Source of the DNA: Halovivax gelatinilyticus
GTDB taxonomy: Archaea > Halobacteriota > Halobacteria > Halobacteriales > Natrialbaceae
Length of the DNA stretch: 64,000 bases
Direction of reading: 5' to 3'
Assembly (NCBI RefSeq): GCF_024300625.1
Contig: NZ_CP101322.1
Span: 3,175,992-3,239,991, forward strand
Part shown: one piece after another, positions 45,297 to 53,469 of the stretch
How positions within the stretch are numbered: the first letter of the stretch is position 1
Layout of the letters: every line of letters starts with the position of its first letter
Position numbers and translations under genes: made by a program
The notes under the pieces: generated by a model
Databases searched by the model: none
The model's input: the letters and a program-made list of their open reading frames with translations, nothing else
Told to the model about the DNA's origin: nothing

Positions 45297-46108
45297 CAGT
45301 GTGTTGGCAGACCCAGGCTCTGACTGTAAGGGGTAGTCATGGTTTCACCAGAAACACACACTTACCCATGAGCGCCGTGACGTGGGGAACGAAAATCGGA
45401 GTGACGTGTGAAACCGATCGAGTCTTCGTCTCAGAGCGCTGATCGGGCCGACCGAAAACGGTCTGGTGACTGTCAGCCGACATCCCGGCTCACCTGAGGT
45501 CCGTCGAAGATCGCTTTCGATCGACCCACCGGCCGACGACAGGAGACGTAATGGGTGCTTTCGACTCTCAACTGACAGTCAGGTTTTTCACAGTCGAGAG
45601 TGACTCTTTCGCAAATGGAACTGTCGGGGGTGAGTATGGGGACGCTAACCGAATCGAACAGCGATAGCGGCTCGTCTCGGCTATCGGACCGCTATTCGAG
45701 TCGAGACGGCCGCCAGCCTGGTCGCTTTCGAACGCCCGGAACGGAGCGCCGTTACACTGACGGCCGTGCGAGCCGGCGAACGAGCGAATCGAACGGGCTA
45801 CGCCGATCGATCCGACGTCCCTCTCACAAAATTGGTAAGCGGTCCGTACGCCGCTGTACGGTTAGAGAATGCACCCCGAAACACCCGCATTCCGCTCGAA
45901 ACCGTCGTCAACGGACTTTGCAGGTGATGCAAAACGTGAGGGTGTTTAAGAGATTCACCGTTGGGCTACCAGTTGGTGTGTCAAACGTGAATGCGATCGA
46001 CAGCCGCCGGGAACTCAGGACGGCGTCGCGGTACGCACGGGTACGTAAGCGAGTCTCATCGTGCGGCGACGTCGATATCGAAACCCGTCCATACGAGGGC
46101 CGAACGTA
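45297..46108. other. Long intergenic region upstream of tfb and the winged-helix membrane protein
   Basis: 812 nt with no gene I can support. It contains an 11-bp inverted repeat with one mismatch at 45564-45601, and a TTTAAGAG element near 45948. A plus-strand frame of about 90 codons (45660-45927) reads protein-like in places but lacks a start. Confidence 0.4.
45564..45601. repeat. Inverted repeat, possible regulatory site
   Basis: Arms ACTCTCAACTG (45564-45574) and CAGTCGAGAGT (45591-45601) pair over 11 bp with one mismatch around a 16-nt loop that itself contains CTGACAGTCAG-like symmetry. It lies about 265 nt upstream of tfb and 510 nt upstream of the gene at 46109. Confidence 0.4.
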
Positions 46109-46705
46109 ATGTCGTCTGTGGATACCTCGCTCCCCGAAGAAATCACGTCCGTCACGGACAAAGAGCGATCCGACGGCCTCTCCAAGGACGTCATCTTCGA
46201 GCTGCTCAAGAACCGACGTCGACGCGAGGTCTTACAGTATTTACTCGATACGGACGGGACGGTGACGCTCGGTGAACTCGCCGAACAGATCGCCGCGTGG
46301 GAAAACGATACGACCGTCGCGGCGTTGAACTCGGATCAACGAAAGCGAGTGTACGTCGCACTCTATCAGACTCACTTGCCGAAGATGGACGATGCCGGGA
46401 TCATTGACTACGACCAGGATCGCGGATTGATCGAACTGGCGGACAACGCCGATCTGCTCGTAATGTATCTCGAAACCGATACACACCAGCGCGACCGCTG
46501 GGACCGATGGTACGGACTCCTCAGTCTCGCCGGCATCGCCCTGTTGGCGGCAGGATATATCGGGGTCCCGGGTATCGAATCGGTTTCGATGAGTGCGCTC
46601 GCGACGCTCGTGATCCTCTCGTTCGCCGTTCTCACCGCCGTCCACGTGCTGGTCAATCGCCGATTTCAGCAGGCTGTCGACGGAAAGTTATCCCGTATCG
46701 AGTGA
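46109..46705 (+). CDS. Winged-helix protein with two C-terminal membrane helices (DUF7344-like)
   Basis: 198 residues. The N-terminal winged helix has DVIFELLKNRRRREVLQYLL, VTLGELAEQIAAWEND and RVYVALYQTHLPKMDDAGII. Two hydrophobic segments (about 140-160 and 163-183) then anchor it in the membrane. This layout matches the haloarchaeal DUF7344 group, putative membrane-bound regulators. A related protein is at 62.6 kb. It precedes the beta-helix genes and converges with the first of them. Confidence 0.8.
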   Translation: MSSVDTSLPEEITSVTDKERSDGLSKDVIFELLKNRRRREVLQYLLDTDGTVTLGELAEQIAAWENDTTVAALNSDQRKRVYVALYQTHLPKMDDAGIIDYDQDRGLIELADNADLLVMYLETDTHQRDRWDRWYGLLSLAGIALLAAGYIGVPGIESVSMSALATLVILSFAVLTAVHVLVNRRFQQAVDGKLSRIE

Positions 46706-46873
46706 CCGAACGACAGTCTCCATGTTCGTCACACTGGCGAGAGATTTTTACACGCCGATACCGTAGACGCCACCGGCTCCCGACGACGATCGTCCAGTAC
46801 CGGAAACAGTTCGCGTGCCAGCTTCTGTTACCGGCGTGGGAGCCGTTTTTAGGCCGAATCCGCCGATGTGGAG

Positions 46874-48415
46874 TCAGTACTCGAACGGTTCGCCGTCGAG
46901 GCGGACGTATCGAACGTCGGCCGCCCCGTCGTAGTCGGTGACTTGCACGTCGGCCACGGTACCATCGACGTTCCAGGTCGTCCGGGCGTCGTCGCTACCG
47001 GAGAGCCACCACTCCGCCCAGCCGTCGCCGTAGGCCTCGCCCTCGTCGAGCCACTGCGCGGCCTCCTCGCTCGGTCGGATTTCGCCGTCGACGTCGATCC
47101 GGTATCGGAACTGTCCGGCGAGTTCCAGCGTGTGGCTGTTGTAGCCGGGGAGTGTCGTTGGATCGACACACGTACCGTCGATGCGGACCGACTCGACCGC
47201 GGTCTCTTCGTCGTACGGTTCGACGGAGAACGCGGTGATCTCGCCGTCGTACTCCCAGGTCGTCTCTGCGTCGTCGCTACCGGAGAGCCACCACTCAGCC
47301 CAGCCGTCGCCGTAGGCCTCGTCCTCGTCGAGCCATTGTACAGCCTCCGCGCTCGGTCGAATTTCGCCGTCCACTTCGATCCGGTATCGGAACTGTCCGG
47401 CGAGTTCCAGCGTGTGTTCGAGTGACGGCGCGTGTTCGGTGTCGGCCGAGGCGGTCGAATCGATTCCGGCGGCCGCACCTTCAGCCGACACCGGACAGCC
47501 GTCTGGGATCCGAGAGCCATCAGGATCGTTCGAATTCCCGCTCGCCAGGTCGATCGTCGATCCGTGGGCGCGACGCAATCCGCCGTGGAAACCCGTGTCG
47601 AACCGACTGTCTTTAACCGACACGCGGCCAGAATCCCCGTTCGCACCGGCGACGATCGCGTAGTGACGACCGTTCATCTCGAGGTCGCAGTCGACGACCT
47701 CGACCGTCCCCGGTGACCACGCCCAGATCCCCCGCCCGTCCTGATGTCGCTCGTCGTTGAGGGCGACGCAATTTTCGACCCTACCGCGGGCGAGTCTGTA
47801 GTGAGAAACCCAGGAGTTCGCCGAGTAACAATTTCGCAGTTCGACCGTTCCGCGCCCGCCCGGTGCGGAGCAGTAAAACGAGTTGTCGCCCATCTCCTGG
47901 ATGTTAACGCCATCGATCACCAGGTGGCCGGAGTGCTGTGGCGACACCCAGAGTCCGACGCCGTGTCGGTGGCCATTGCTCGCCCCGTCGCCGAGATAGA
48001 CGTTCTCGACGACAGACGTTCCGCCGCCCGTATCCGAGACGCCCATGATCGCCGTCGGCGGGTTGTCCATGCGACCCCGGAATCCCACGTTTCTGATCGT
48101 CGTGTTCGTTGCGTGCGCGTCGATCGTCGCCGAGGCTCCCGAGCCGGTCACGTCGATGACGACGTTCTCTAATGTTTCACCGGCGCCAACACGGATGACC
48201 CGGTGCTCGCCTGTGCCGACGGTGATCGTCTCGTACGACTCGTCGGTACTGGCGGATCCCGCCCCGACGAGGCCGGCGGCCGCGGCCGTCGCTGCACCAG
48301 CGAGTCCAACGAACCGACGACGGCCGAGTAACCTTCTATTACGTGTTGACGCTCCAGTGTGTTCCGTCGCCGATACCCGCGGTTGATCGCCCAGTTCCGA
48401 ACGTTCGCGTGCCAT
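46874..48415 (-). CDS. Tat-exported right-handed beta-helix protein with tandem C-terminal repeats
   Basis: 513 residues. A Tat signal (LLGRRRFVGLAGAATAAAAG) precedes a beta-helix domain of about 270 residues containing ENVVIDVTGSGASATIDAHA, VNIQEMGDNSFYCSAPGG and CYSANSWVSH. The last 190 residues are two tandem copies of one domain (HTLELAGQFRYRI, IRPS.EA.QWLDE, YGDGWAEWWLSGSDDA), Trp-rich and perhaps sugar-binding. It would sit on the cell surface or be secreted. The ATG at 48415 has a TATA box 28 nt upstream. Paralogue of the next gene. Confidence 0.8.
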   Translation of the reverse strand: MARERSELGDQPRVSATEHTGASTRNRRLLGRRRFVGLAGAATAAAAGLVGAGSASTDESYETITVGTGEHRVIRVGAGETLENVVIDVTGSGASATIDAHATNTTIRNVGFRGRMDNPPTAIMGVSDTGGGTSVVENVYLGDGASNGHRHGVGLWVSPQHSGHLVIDGVNIQEMGDNSFYCSAPGGRGTVELRNCYSANSWVSHYRLARGRVENCVALNDERHQDGRGIWAWSPGTVEVVDCDLEMNGRHYAIVAGANGDSGRVSVKDSRFDTGFHGGLRRAHGSTIDLASGNSNDPDGSRIPDGCPVSAEGAAAGIDSTASADTEHAPSLEHTLELAGQFRYRIEVDGEIRPSAEAVQWLDEDEAYGDGWAEWWLSGSDDAETTWEYDGEITAFSVEPYDEETAVESVRIDGTCVDPTTLPGYNSHTLELAGQFRYRIDVDGEIRPSEEAAQWLDEGEAYGDGWAEWWLSGSDDARTTWNVDGTVADVQVTDYDGAADVRYVRLDGEPFEY

Positions 48416-48737
48416 GCGATCGGGTAATCTGGCCATACCTATATAAGCCTTCCCAGAAAAAACGTACATATGGCCGTGAATATCTAAAAAATTGTCCTAA
48501 TCAGGAATTAACTGGGCAAAAACTATTCTGATTTCAATAACGTCCGGTTCCTCTAGCTGTCCCGTCGTCTCTCCAGCGTACCGACCGATCAACGAGCGGC
48601 GGGTACGGACGAGTGAGGACGGCCTCTTCGGCGGGTGAGCCAGTAGACGAGAGAGGAATGGTGAGTGACGGACGTCTCTCGTCGTTCGCTCTCGACTATC
48701 CCGGTAAAACGAGCGAATCAGTCCGAGCGTCGTTTCG
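48416..48737. other. Intergenic region between the two beta-helix genes
   Basis: 322 nt holding the promoter of the first beta-helix gene and the 3' end region of the second. It is rich in A/T at 48440-48540. No gene is supported. Confidence 0.35.
48440..48446 (-). promoter_or_regulatory. TATA box of the tandem-repeat beta-helix gene
   Basis: TTATATA on the minus strand is centred 28 nt before the ATG at 48415, supporting that start over two upstream in-frame ATGs. Confidence 0.55.
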
Positions 48738-49673
48738 TCAGTCAGTTCCTTCGGCGGCTTCGGTCGCCGAGTCCGGACAGCCCTCCGGCAGCTCGTCGGC
48801 CGGTTCCCGGTCGGGTTCGTCGACGATATCGATCGAACTTCCGTCAACCTCGTTGGTTCCGCCGTGGAAATCGGTCGTAAATGCCGTCTTCGAGACTTCA
48901 ACGGCCGTTCCGTTGCCGTTCGCACCGGCTTCGATCGCGTAGTGGCGGCCGTTCATGAGCAGATCGCAGTCGACCACTTCCACCGTTCCCGGCGCCCAGG
49001 CCCATACGCCGCGGCCGTCCTGGTGGCGTTCGTCGTTGACGGCGGTACAGTTCTCGACGACGCCGTCTGCGAGTCTGAAGTGTGAAACCCAGGAGTTTGC
49101 CGAGTAACAGTTTCGGATGTCGACGGTGCCACCGCCGGCGCCCCCTGGTGCGGAGCAGTAAAACGAGTTATCGCCCATCTCCTGGATGTTGACGCGCTCG
49201 ACATCGATGTGACCGCTGTGTTCGGGCGCGACCCAGATTCCCAGTCCGATTCGGTGGCCGTCGATAGCGCCGTCGCCGAGATAGACGTTCTCGATCGTCG
49301 AGGTGTTACCGCCGGTGTCGGCGACGCCGAACACCGCGTTCTTGCCGCTGACGCGACCTTCGATCCCCACGTTGCGGATCGTCCAGTCGGTTCCCTGGGC
49401 GGCGATCGTCACGTGAGAGCCGTCGGCGGTGACGTCGATCAGGACGTTCTCGAACGCCTCTCCGTCGTCGACGGTAATCGTTCGGTGCTCGCCGGCGTCG
49501 ACGGTAATCCGCTCGTACTCGTCGGACTCGTCGGCGGTTGCGGGCTGGAGCGTCCCGAACGTGGCGACGGCTCCGGCCGCGATCGTCTGAAGCGCTCTTC
49601 GTCGAGTAATCGACGATTTACCGGTCTCTGTCGCAACAGTCGAATCGTCGTCGGTGCGGGGGGAGGACGGCAT
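48738..49673 (-). CDS. Tat-exported right-handed beta-helix protein, short paralogue
   Basis: 311 residues with a Tat signal (ITRRRALQTIAAGAVATFG). Nearly the whole beta-helix domain aligns with the upstream paralogue, including NIQEMGDNSFYCSAPGG, CYSANSWVSH and DERHQDGRG.WAW.PGTVEVVDCDL, but it lacks the tandem C-terminal repeats and ends in an acidic tail. Such folds include polysaccharide lyases and surface adhesins; no catalytic residues can be assigned. A TATA box lies about 24 nt upstream. Confidence 0.8.
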   Translation of the reverse strand: MPSSPRTDDDSTVATETGKSSITRRRALQTIAAGAVATFGTLQPATADESDEYERITVDAGEHRTITVDDGEAFENVLIDVTADGSHVTIAAQGTDWTIRNVGIEGRVSGKNAVFGVADTGGNTSTIENVYLGDGAIDGHRIGLGIWVAPEHSGHIDVERVNIQEMGDNSFYCSAPGGAGGGTVDIRNCYSANSWVSHFRLADGVVENCTAVNDERHQDGRGVWAWAPGTVEVVDCDLLMNGRHYAIEAGANGNGTAVEVSKTAFTTDFHGGTNEVDGSSIDIVDEPDREPADELPEGCPDSATEAAEGTD

Positions 49674-49691
49674 GCATTTCGTAATTCGAGG

Positions 49692-49700
49692 TTATATACA
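49692..49700 (-). promoter_or_regulatory. TATA-like box of the short beta-helix gene
   Basis: An AT-rich element reading TGTATATAA on the minus strand lies 20-27 nt before the ATG at 49673; a TTTATG directly upstream extends it. Confidence 0.5.
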
Positions 49701-49968
49701 TAAATCTTCTCCTGTAATTATAGTCGGATCAGGTGAGTGTCGGCCTCTATTGACTATCTTCGAAGATTTGAGGAGGTAAAGAGATGGCCGAATTCGATCT
49801 CTCCGAGGCTCCTCTGTGACCGGGGCTCGGTCGACATCGTTCGTTACCGGTCCGTAAATCGATGTTACGGGTGTCTATGGCGGTAGTGTCGGGAAATCGG
49901 TCGGCTCTCCGAATGCGTTGCGGTGTATCGCGAGGCGGCTGGACGAATGGAGTCGTGAGAAGCCGCTC

Positions 49969-51759
49969 TCAGTGATCGCGGATCTCGTAGACGAAAACTT
50001 CCGGATTCGAGACGTAGCGCGCCGATCCCACCTCGTCTTCGAGCGACTCCAGCGACACCGATTGGTAATTTAGTTCGTGGTAGATCTCGTGTTCTCGCAC
50101 CGTATCGAACTCGCTACCGATCAGGAAGTACGGTCCGTCACCCGGATAGGCGTCGCCGTAGTCACCGTCGTTGAACGCGTCCATCTCGATTACGCCCTCG
50201 CCCGGCCACATGATCGCCGCCTGTTCGTCCGTCATCGTTTCGACGCCGTATATCGCGTCGTTGTACCGATAGGTCGTGTAGCCGTAGCCGGCGTACGGGT
50301 GGTCGGTCCCGCCGGTGATCGCCGTCTCGTAGCCGTGATAGGTCTGTTCTGAGACGTGCTGAGTCGGATTGTAGATGAACGGAGAGCCGAAGACGGTGAG
50401 CATCGCCACGACGAGACAGACGGCGAGCGCCACGGCGATGATCCCCGAGACGGCGACCGTCGGGGCGAAGCGGTCGAACCAGCCGACGAACGCGCCCAGG
50501 GCGACGCCCGCGAGGATCGTCACCACGACGAATATAAATCCGATCTGCCTGAACGCCATCGTCGGCGTCCCCATGAAGTAGACGACGAACAGCCCGCCGA
50601 GCGGAATGAGTGCGACGGCGAGGTACGATACGAGCGCTCGCGACCCCGGCGACGCCCGGCTCCGACCGGCCCAGACGACGAGGATGTAACTGCCGACGAC
50701 CAGCGCGAGTACGGCGCTCACCAGAAAGAGCTTCGCGAAGAGTTCCGGGAGGCTCCCACCGATCTCCGTAAGCGACGCCCCTCGCTGACCGACCTCTTCT
50801 CCCGTTCCGATATCGGCCGTCAACAGTCCGTAGATCAATCCACCGAGTGCGTTCCTGAAGCGTTCGTTCGCGAACGCCCACGCCGCGAACGTCACCGCCA
50901 TGACAACCGAGTAGACGTGAATCGTTGGATGCTCTAACACGGGATGTTCGTCGTACCGACGGCGAGCGACGAGCTGGACGGCGCTAATCGCCCCCAAGAG
51001 TATCACCGCGTTCACCATCTGCTGGGGGTGGATCAACAACAACCCGAGTCCCGAGAGGACGATGAGCGCGCCGTACGGGGAAAGGCCGAACGGAAGCCGC
51101 TCATCCGACGATCGTCGGGTCAGGTAGGCGAGAACCGCGAACGCGAAGACGGGGACGAAAAAGAGCGCGTTGCTGTTGCTGTGGGCGCCCATGTGTGTCG
51201 CGATATTGTTTACGGGAAGGACGAGCCAGGCGATGATCGCGCCGAAGCCGACCGCCACCGGATTGTCCGTGATCAGTCGAACCACCAGCGGAACGAACAC
51301 GACGAACGGAACGAAGAACACGACGACCGCAGCCATCAACGCGTGCTGTGGCTCGACGCCGGCGACGAGGACGAACATCGACGCGACGCTGTGTAACCCC
51401 GGATAGAACAACTCGTGGGGCGCCATCGTCCCACCGACGAAATCTCGGACCCATCCGAGGTGGGTTAGTGCGTCCCCCTTTCCGTGGAAGTAGTACCCTC
51501 TGACGATCGGAAGGCTCACGACTGTCGTCACGGCGAACCCACCGAGCACGATACCGGCTGCCTGGTGTACGTCCCGGCAGACGACAGACACCGCGAGCGC
51601 GATGGATAGCCCAATTCCGAGGGCGATCCAGGTTCCTGTCGGCGTCGCCGTGTATATGGACGGTTCGTACCCGGTAGCCGGCGATCGCCTCGCGACGACG
51701 ACTGCCGCAGCGACGGCGAGGTAGCCGGCGGCGAGCAACAGGTTCGGTATTCGTCCCAT
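49969..51759 (-). CDS. Polytopic membrane protein, GT-C glycosyltransferase-like
   Basis: About 596 residues with roughly 12-13 membrane helices and a C-terminal outer-side domain of about 130 residues (TTYRYNDAIYGVETMTDEQA). Early loop residues YFHGKGDALTHLGWVRDF resemble the Asp-containing first outer loop of GT-C enzymes that use lipid-linked sugars, as in the Aer/AglB and PMT classes. No WWDYG motif is present, so it is not AglB. Glycan transfer or polymerisation is an inference from fold and context. ATG 51759 is preferred to the GTG at 51771. Confidence 0.7.
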   Translation of the reverse strand: MGRIPNLLLAAGYLAVAAAVVVARRSPATGYEPSIYTATPTGTWIALGIGLSIALAVSVVCRDVHQAAGIVLGGFAVTTVVSLPIVRGYYFHGKGDALTHLGWVRDFVGGTMAPHELFYPGLHSVASMFVLVAGVEPQHALMAAVVVFFVPFVVFVPLVVRLITDNPVAVGFGAIIAWLVLPVNNIATHMGAHSNSNALFFVPVFAFAVLAYLTRRSSDERLPFGLSPYGALIVLSGLGLLLIHPQQMVNAVILLGAISAVQLVARRRYDEHPVLEHPTIHVYSVVMAVTFAAWAFANERFRNALGGLIYGLLTADIGTGEEVGQRGASLTEIGGSLPELFAKLFLVSAVLALVVGSYILVVWAGRSRASPGSRALVSYLAVALIPLGGLFVVYFMGTPTMAFRQIGFIFVVVTILAGVALGAFVGWFDRFAPTVAVSGIIAVALAVCLVVAMLTVFGSPFIYNPTQHVSEQTYHGYETAITGGTDHPYAGYGYTTYRYNDAIYGVETMTDEQAAIMWPGEGVIEMDAFNDGDYGDAYPGDGPYFLIGSEFDTVREHEIYHELNYQSVSLESLEDEVGSARYVSNPEVFVYEIRDH

Positions 51760-52102
51760 CCTCTCAGGCACCCTCCGCGGTCAGTGACTCGGCTGGGCTA
51801 CGCATTCTGCGTGATAGTCGATACCCGAGCCGTTTGTTATCGCGTCGTTACTACGATCGCCGTCGAACGGCGGTGTACCTCGTCCCGTGTTCGGCCGCCT
51901 TACTCACCACAACCGACCGAGGACCCCACGTCTGGATGGGGCGTCGCACGAATCGGACGCCGAACGAATCGGCGGTCGATCGGATACCGTGACGTTGGCG
52001 TCCGTAGCGAGTCCGAGCCGCCCGATAGCCGTTCACGGTCGGTGCGAATGGACGGACGATTTTTGTGAACCGGAGTGGTCTCTCCCCTACTCGCTCGACG
52101 CC
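51760..52102. other. Divergent intergenic region before the PP-loop gene
   Basis: 343 nt. It separates the minus-strand membrane protein from the plus-strand PP-loop gene. A GATTTTTG element lies 38-45 nt upstream of the PP-loop ATG. Upstream in-frame codons exist but their residues look non-coding. Nothing else is seen. Confidence 0.35.
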
Positions 52103-53410
52103 ATGTCAGCACTCACCATCGAATCAATCGAGACGAACGGGACCGAGCTAGTGTGTCGAGTCGACGCGACCGCGGGGCTCGATCGATTCATCTCGCCGAT
52201 CCCGTTCCGAGCCACGTACGACCGGCCGATAGACGACGTTCCGGACGGCGTCGCCGTCATTCCCGTCCTCGCACAGGTTCTTCCGGTCGCCTGGGCACAG
52301 GGGGCCACCGTCGAAACGCCGGTCGTCGACGCGCGGTTCGCCGATTCGGTCGCCGCCGTTCGAACGTCCCTCTGTGAGATGCACGACTTCCTCGAAGGCG
52401 GCCGCCTCGTGGCTGGCCAACGCGAGTCCTACGAGCCGATAGATCGGGGTGGCTCCGGATTGTTGTTTACCGGCGGCGTCGACTCGATGGCCTCGTACGT
52501 GAGACACCGCGAGGAGAACCCGACGCTGATTAGTCTGCGGGGTTGGACGATCACGCCGGACGAGTCCGACGACGAGAAGTGGGACTCGCTCCGTTCTCGC
52601 GTTTCCAGGTTCGCCGACGACCGTGATCTCGACGCGGCGTTCGTCGAATCGAACATGCTCCGGTTTCTCGATCATCCGATGCTGCTCGCTCACTACAAGC
52701 GACACGTCGATGGCGCCTGGTACAGCTCGGTCGGACACGGGCTTGGATTGACTGGCCTGTGCGCGCCGCTCGCGTACGCGAGCGGAATGAGTGATCTGTA
52801 CGTCGCGGCCACGCACTGGCAGGGAATCGATCTCGCCTGGGGATCCCATCCGAGCATCGACGATAACGTGGCCTGGTCCGGGACCGACTGCCACCACGAC
52901 GGCTACGAACTGACCCGCCAGGAGCGTCTCGACCGAATCGCAACGTACGTCGACGAAACGGACGAGGACCTAAACCTCCAGACCTGTAACGAACGGATGG
53001 ACGGAAATTGTAGCACGTGTGAAAAGTGCTATCGGACGGCCATCGGGTTGCGCCTCGCGGGGCTAGACCCCACGGATCACGGCTATCGGTTCGCGGACGA
53101 GAACTACACCGCGGTCAGACGCGGATTCGAGAACGGGCGATGGGTACTTGGGACGGATGAACGACACATGTGGGCCGATATTCGGAATCGCGTCCGTGAA
53201 ACGACGGCCCGATCACCGGCCGAGCGGGCGTTCTTCGACTGGTTACGGTCGGTCGACCTCGACGAACTGGTCGCGGACGCGACGCCGCCGCTCTCACACC
53301 GATGGTTGCGGGCTGGTGCTCGAGTCACCCCGACACCCGTCTATCGGCGGCTCTATCCCCTCTGGCGCGAAGCTAGCTCGGTAGGACGTAAACTTACGTC
53401 AGTTCGGTGA
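52103..53410 (+). CDS. PP-loop ATPase-like protein with QueC-like zinc site
   Basis: 435 residues. The ATP-pyrophosphatase loop is FTGGVDS at residues 122-128. Four Cys at 295, 303, 306 and 309 have C-x7-C-x2-C-x2-C spacing, close to the zinc site of QueC (7-cyano-7-deazaguanine synthase). The first 115 residues are an extra domain, and about 110 residues follow the Cys cluster. QueC-type enzymes activate a carboxylate with ATP and add nitrogen. The context of sugar and surface genes suggests modification of a sugar or small carboxylate rather than canonical archaeosine synthesis, which is inference. ATG 52103 precedes the first protein-like segment. Confidence 0.7.
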   Translation: MSALTIESIETNGTELVCRVDATAGLDRFISPIPFRATYDRPIDDVPDGVAVIPVLAQVLPVAWAQGATVETPVVDARFADSVAAVRTSLCEMHDFLEGGRLVAGQRESYEPIDRGGSGLLFTGGVDSMASYVRHREENPTLISLRGWTITPDESDDEKWDSLRSRVSRFADDRDLDAAFVESNMLRFLDHPMLLAHYKRHVDGAWYSSVGHGLGLTGLCAPLAYASGMSDLYVAATHWQGIDLAWGSHPSIDDNVAWSGTDCHHDGYELTRQERLDRIATYVDETDEDLNLQTCNERMDGNCSTCEKCYRTAIGLRLAGLDPTDHGYRFADENYTAVRRGFENGRWVLGTDERHMWADIRNRVRETTARSPAERAFFDWLRSVDLDELVADATPPLSHRWLRAGARVTPTPVYRRLYPLWREASSVGRKLTSVR

Positions 53411-53469
53411 CTGCATTCGGCGACGATCGTCGATCGATCACTCGCGCTGACCGCTCAGGACCCGCCCAA

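Noticed and set aside
45660-45927. About 90-codon plus-strand frame that reads protein-like in part
   Set aside because: No ATG near its beginning, no family similarity, and the pattern is weak; listed only as a note for the empty region.
45600-46109. 169-codon plus-strand frame upstream of the winged-helix gene
   Set aside because: Composition is Arg/Ser-rich with no domain pattern, typical of a non-coding frame in GC-rich DNA.
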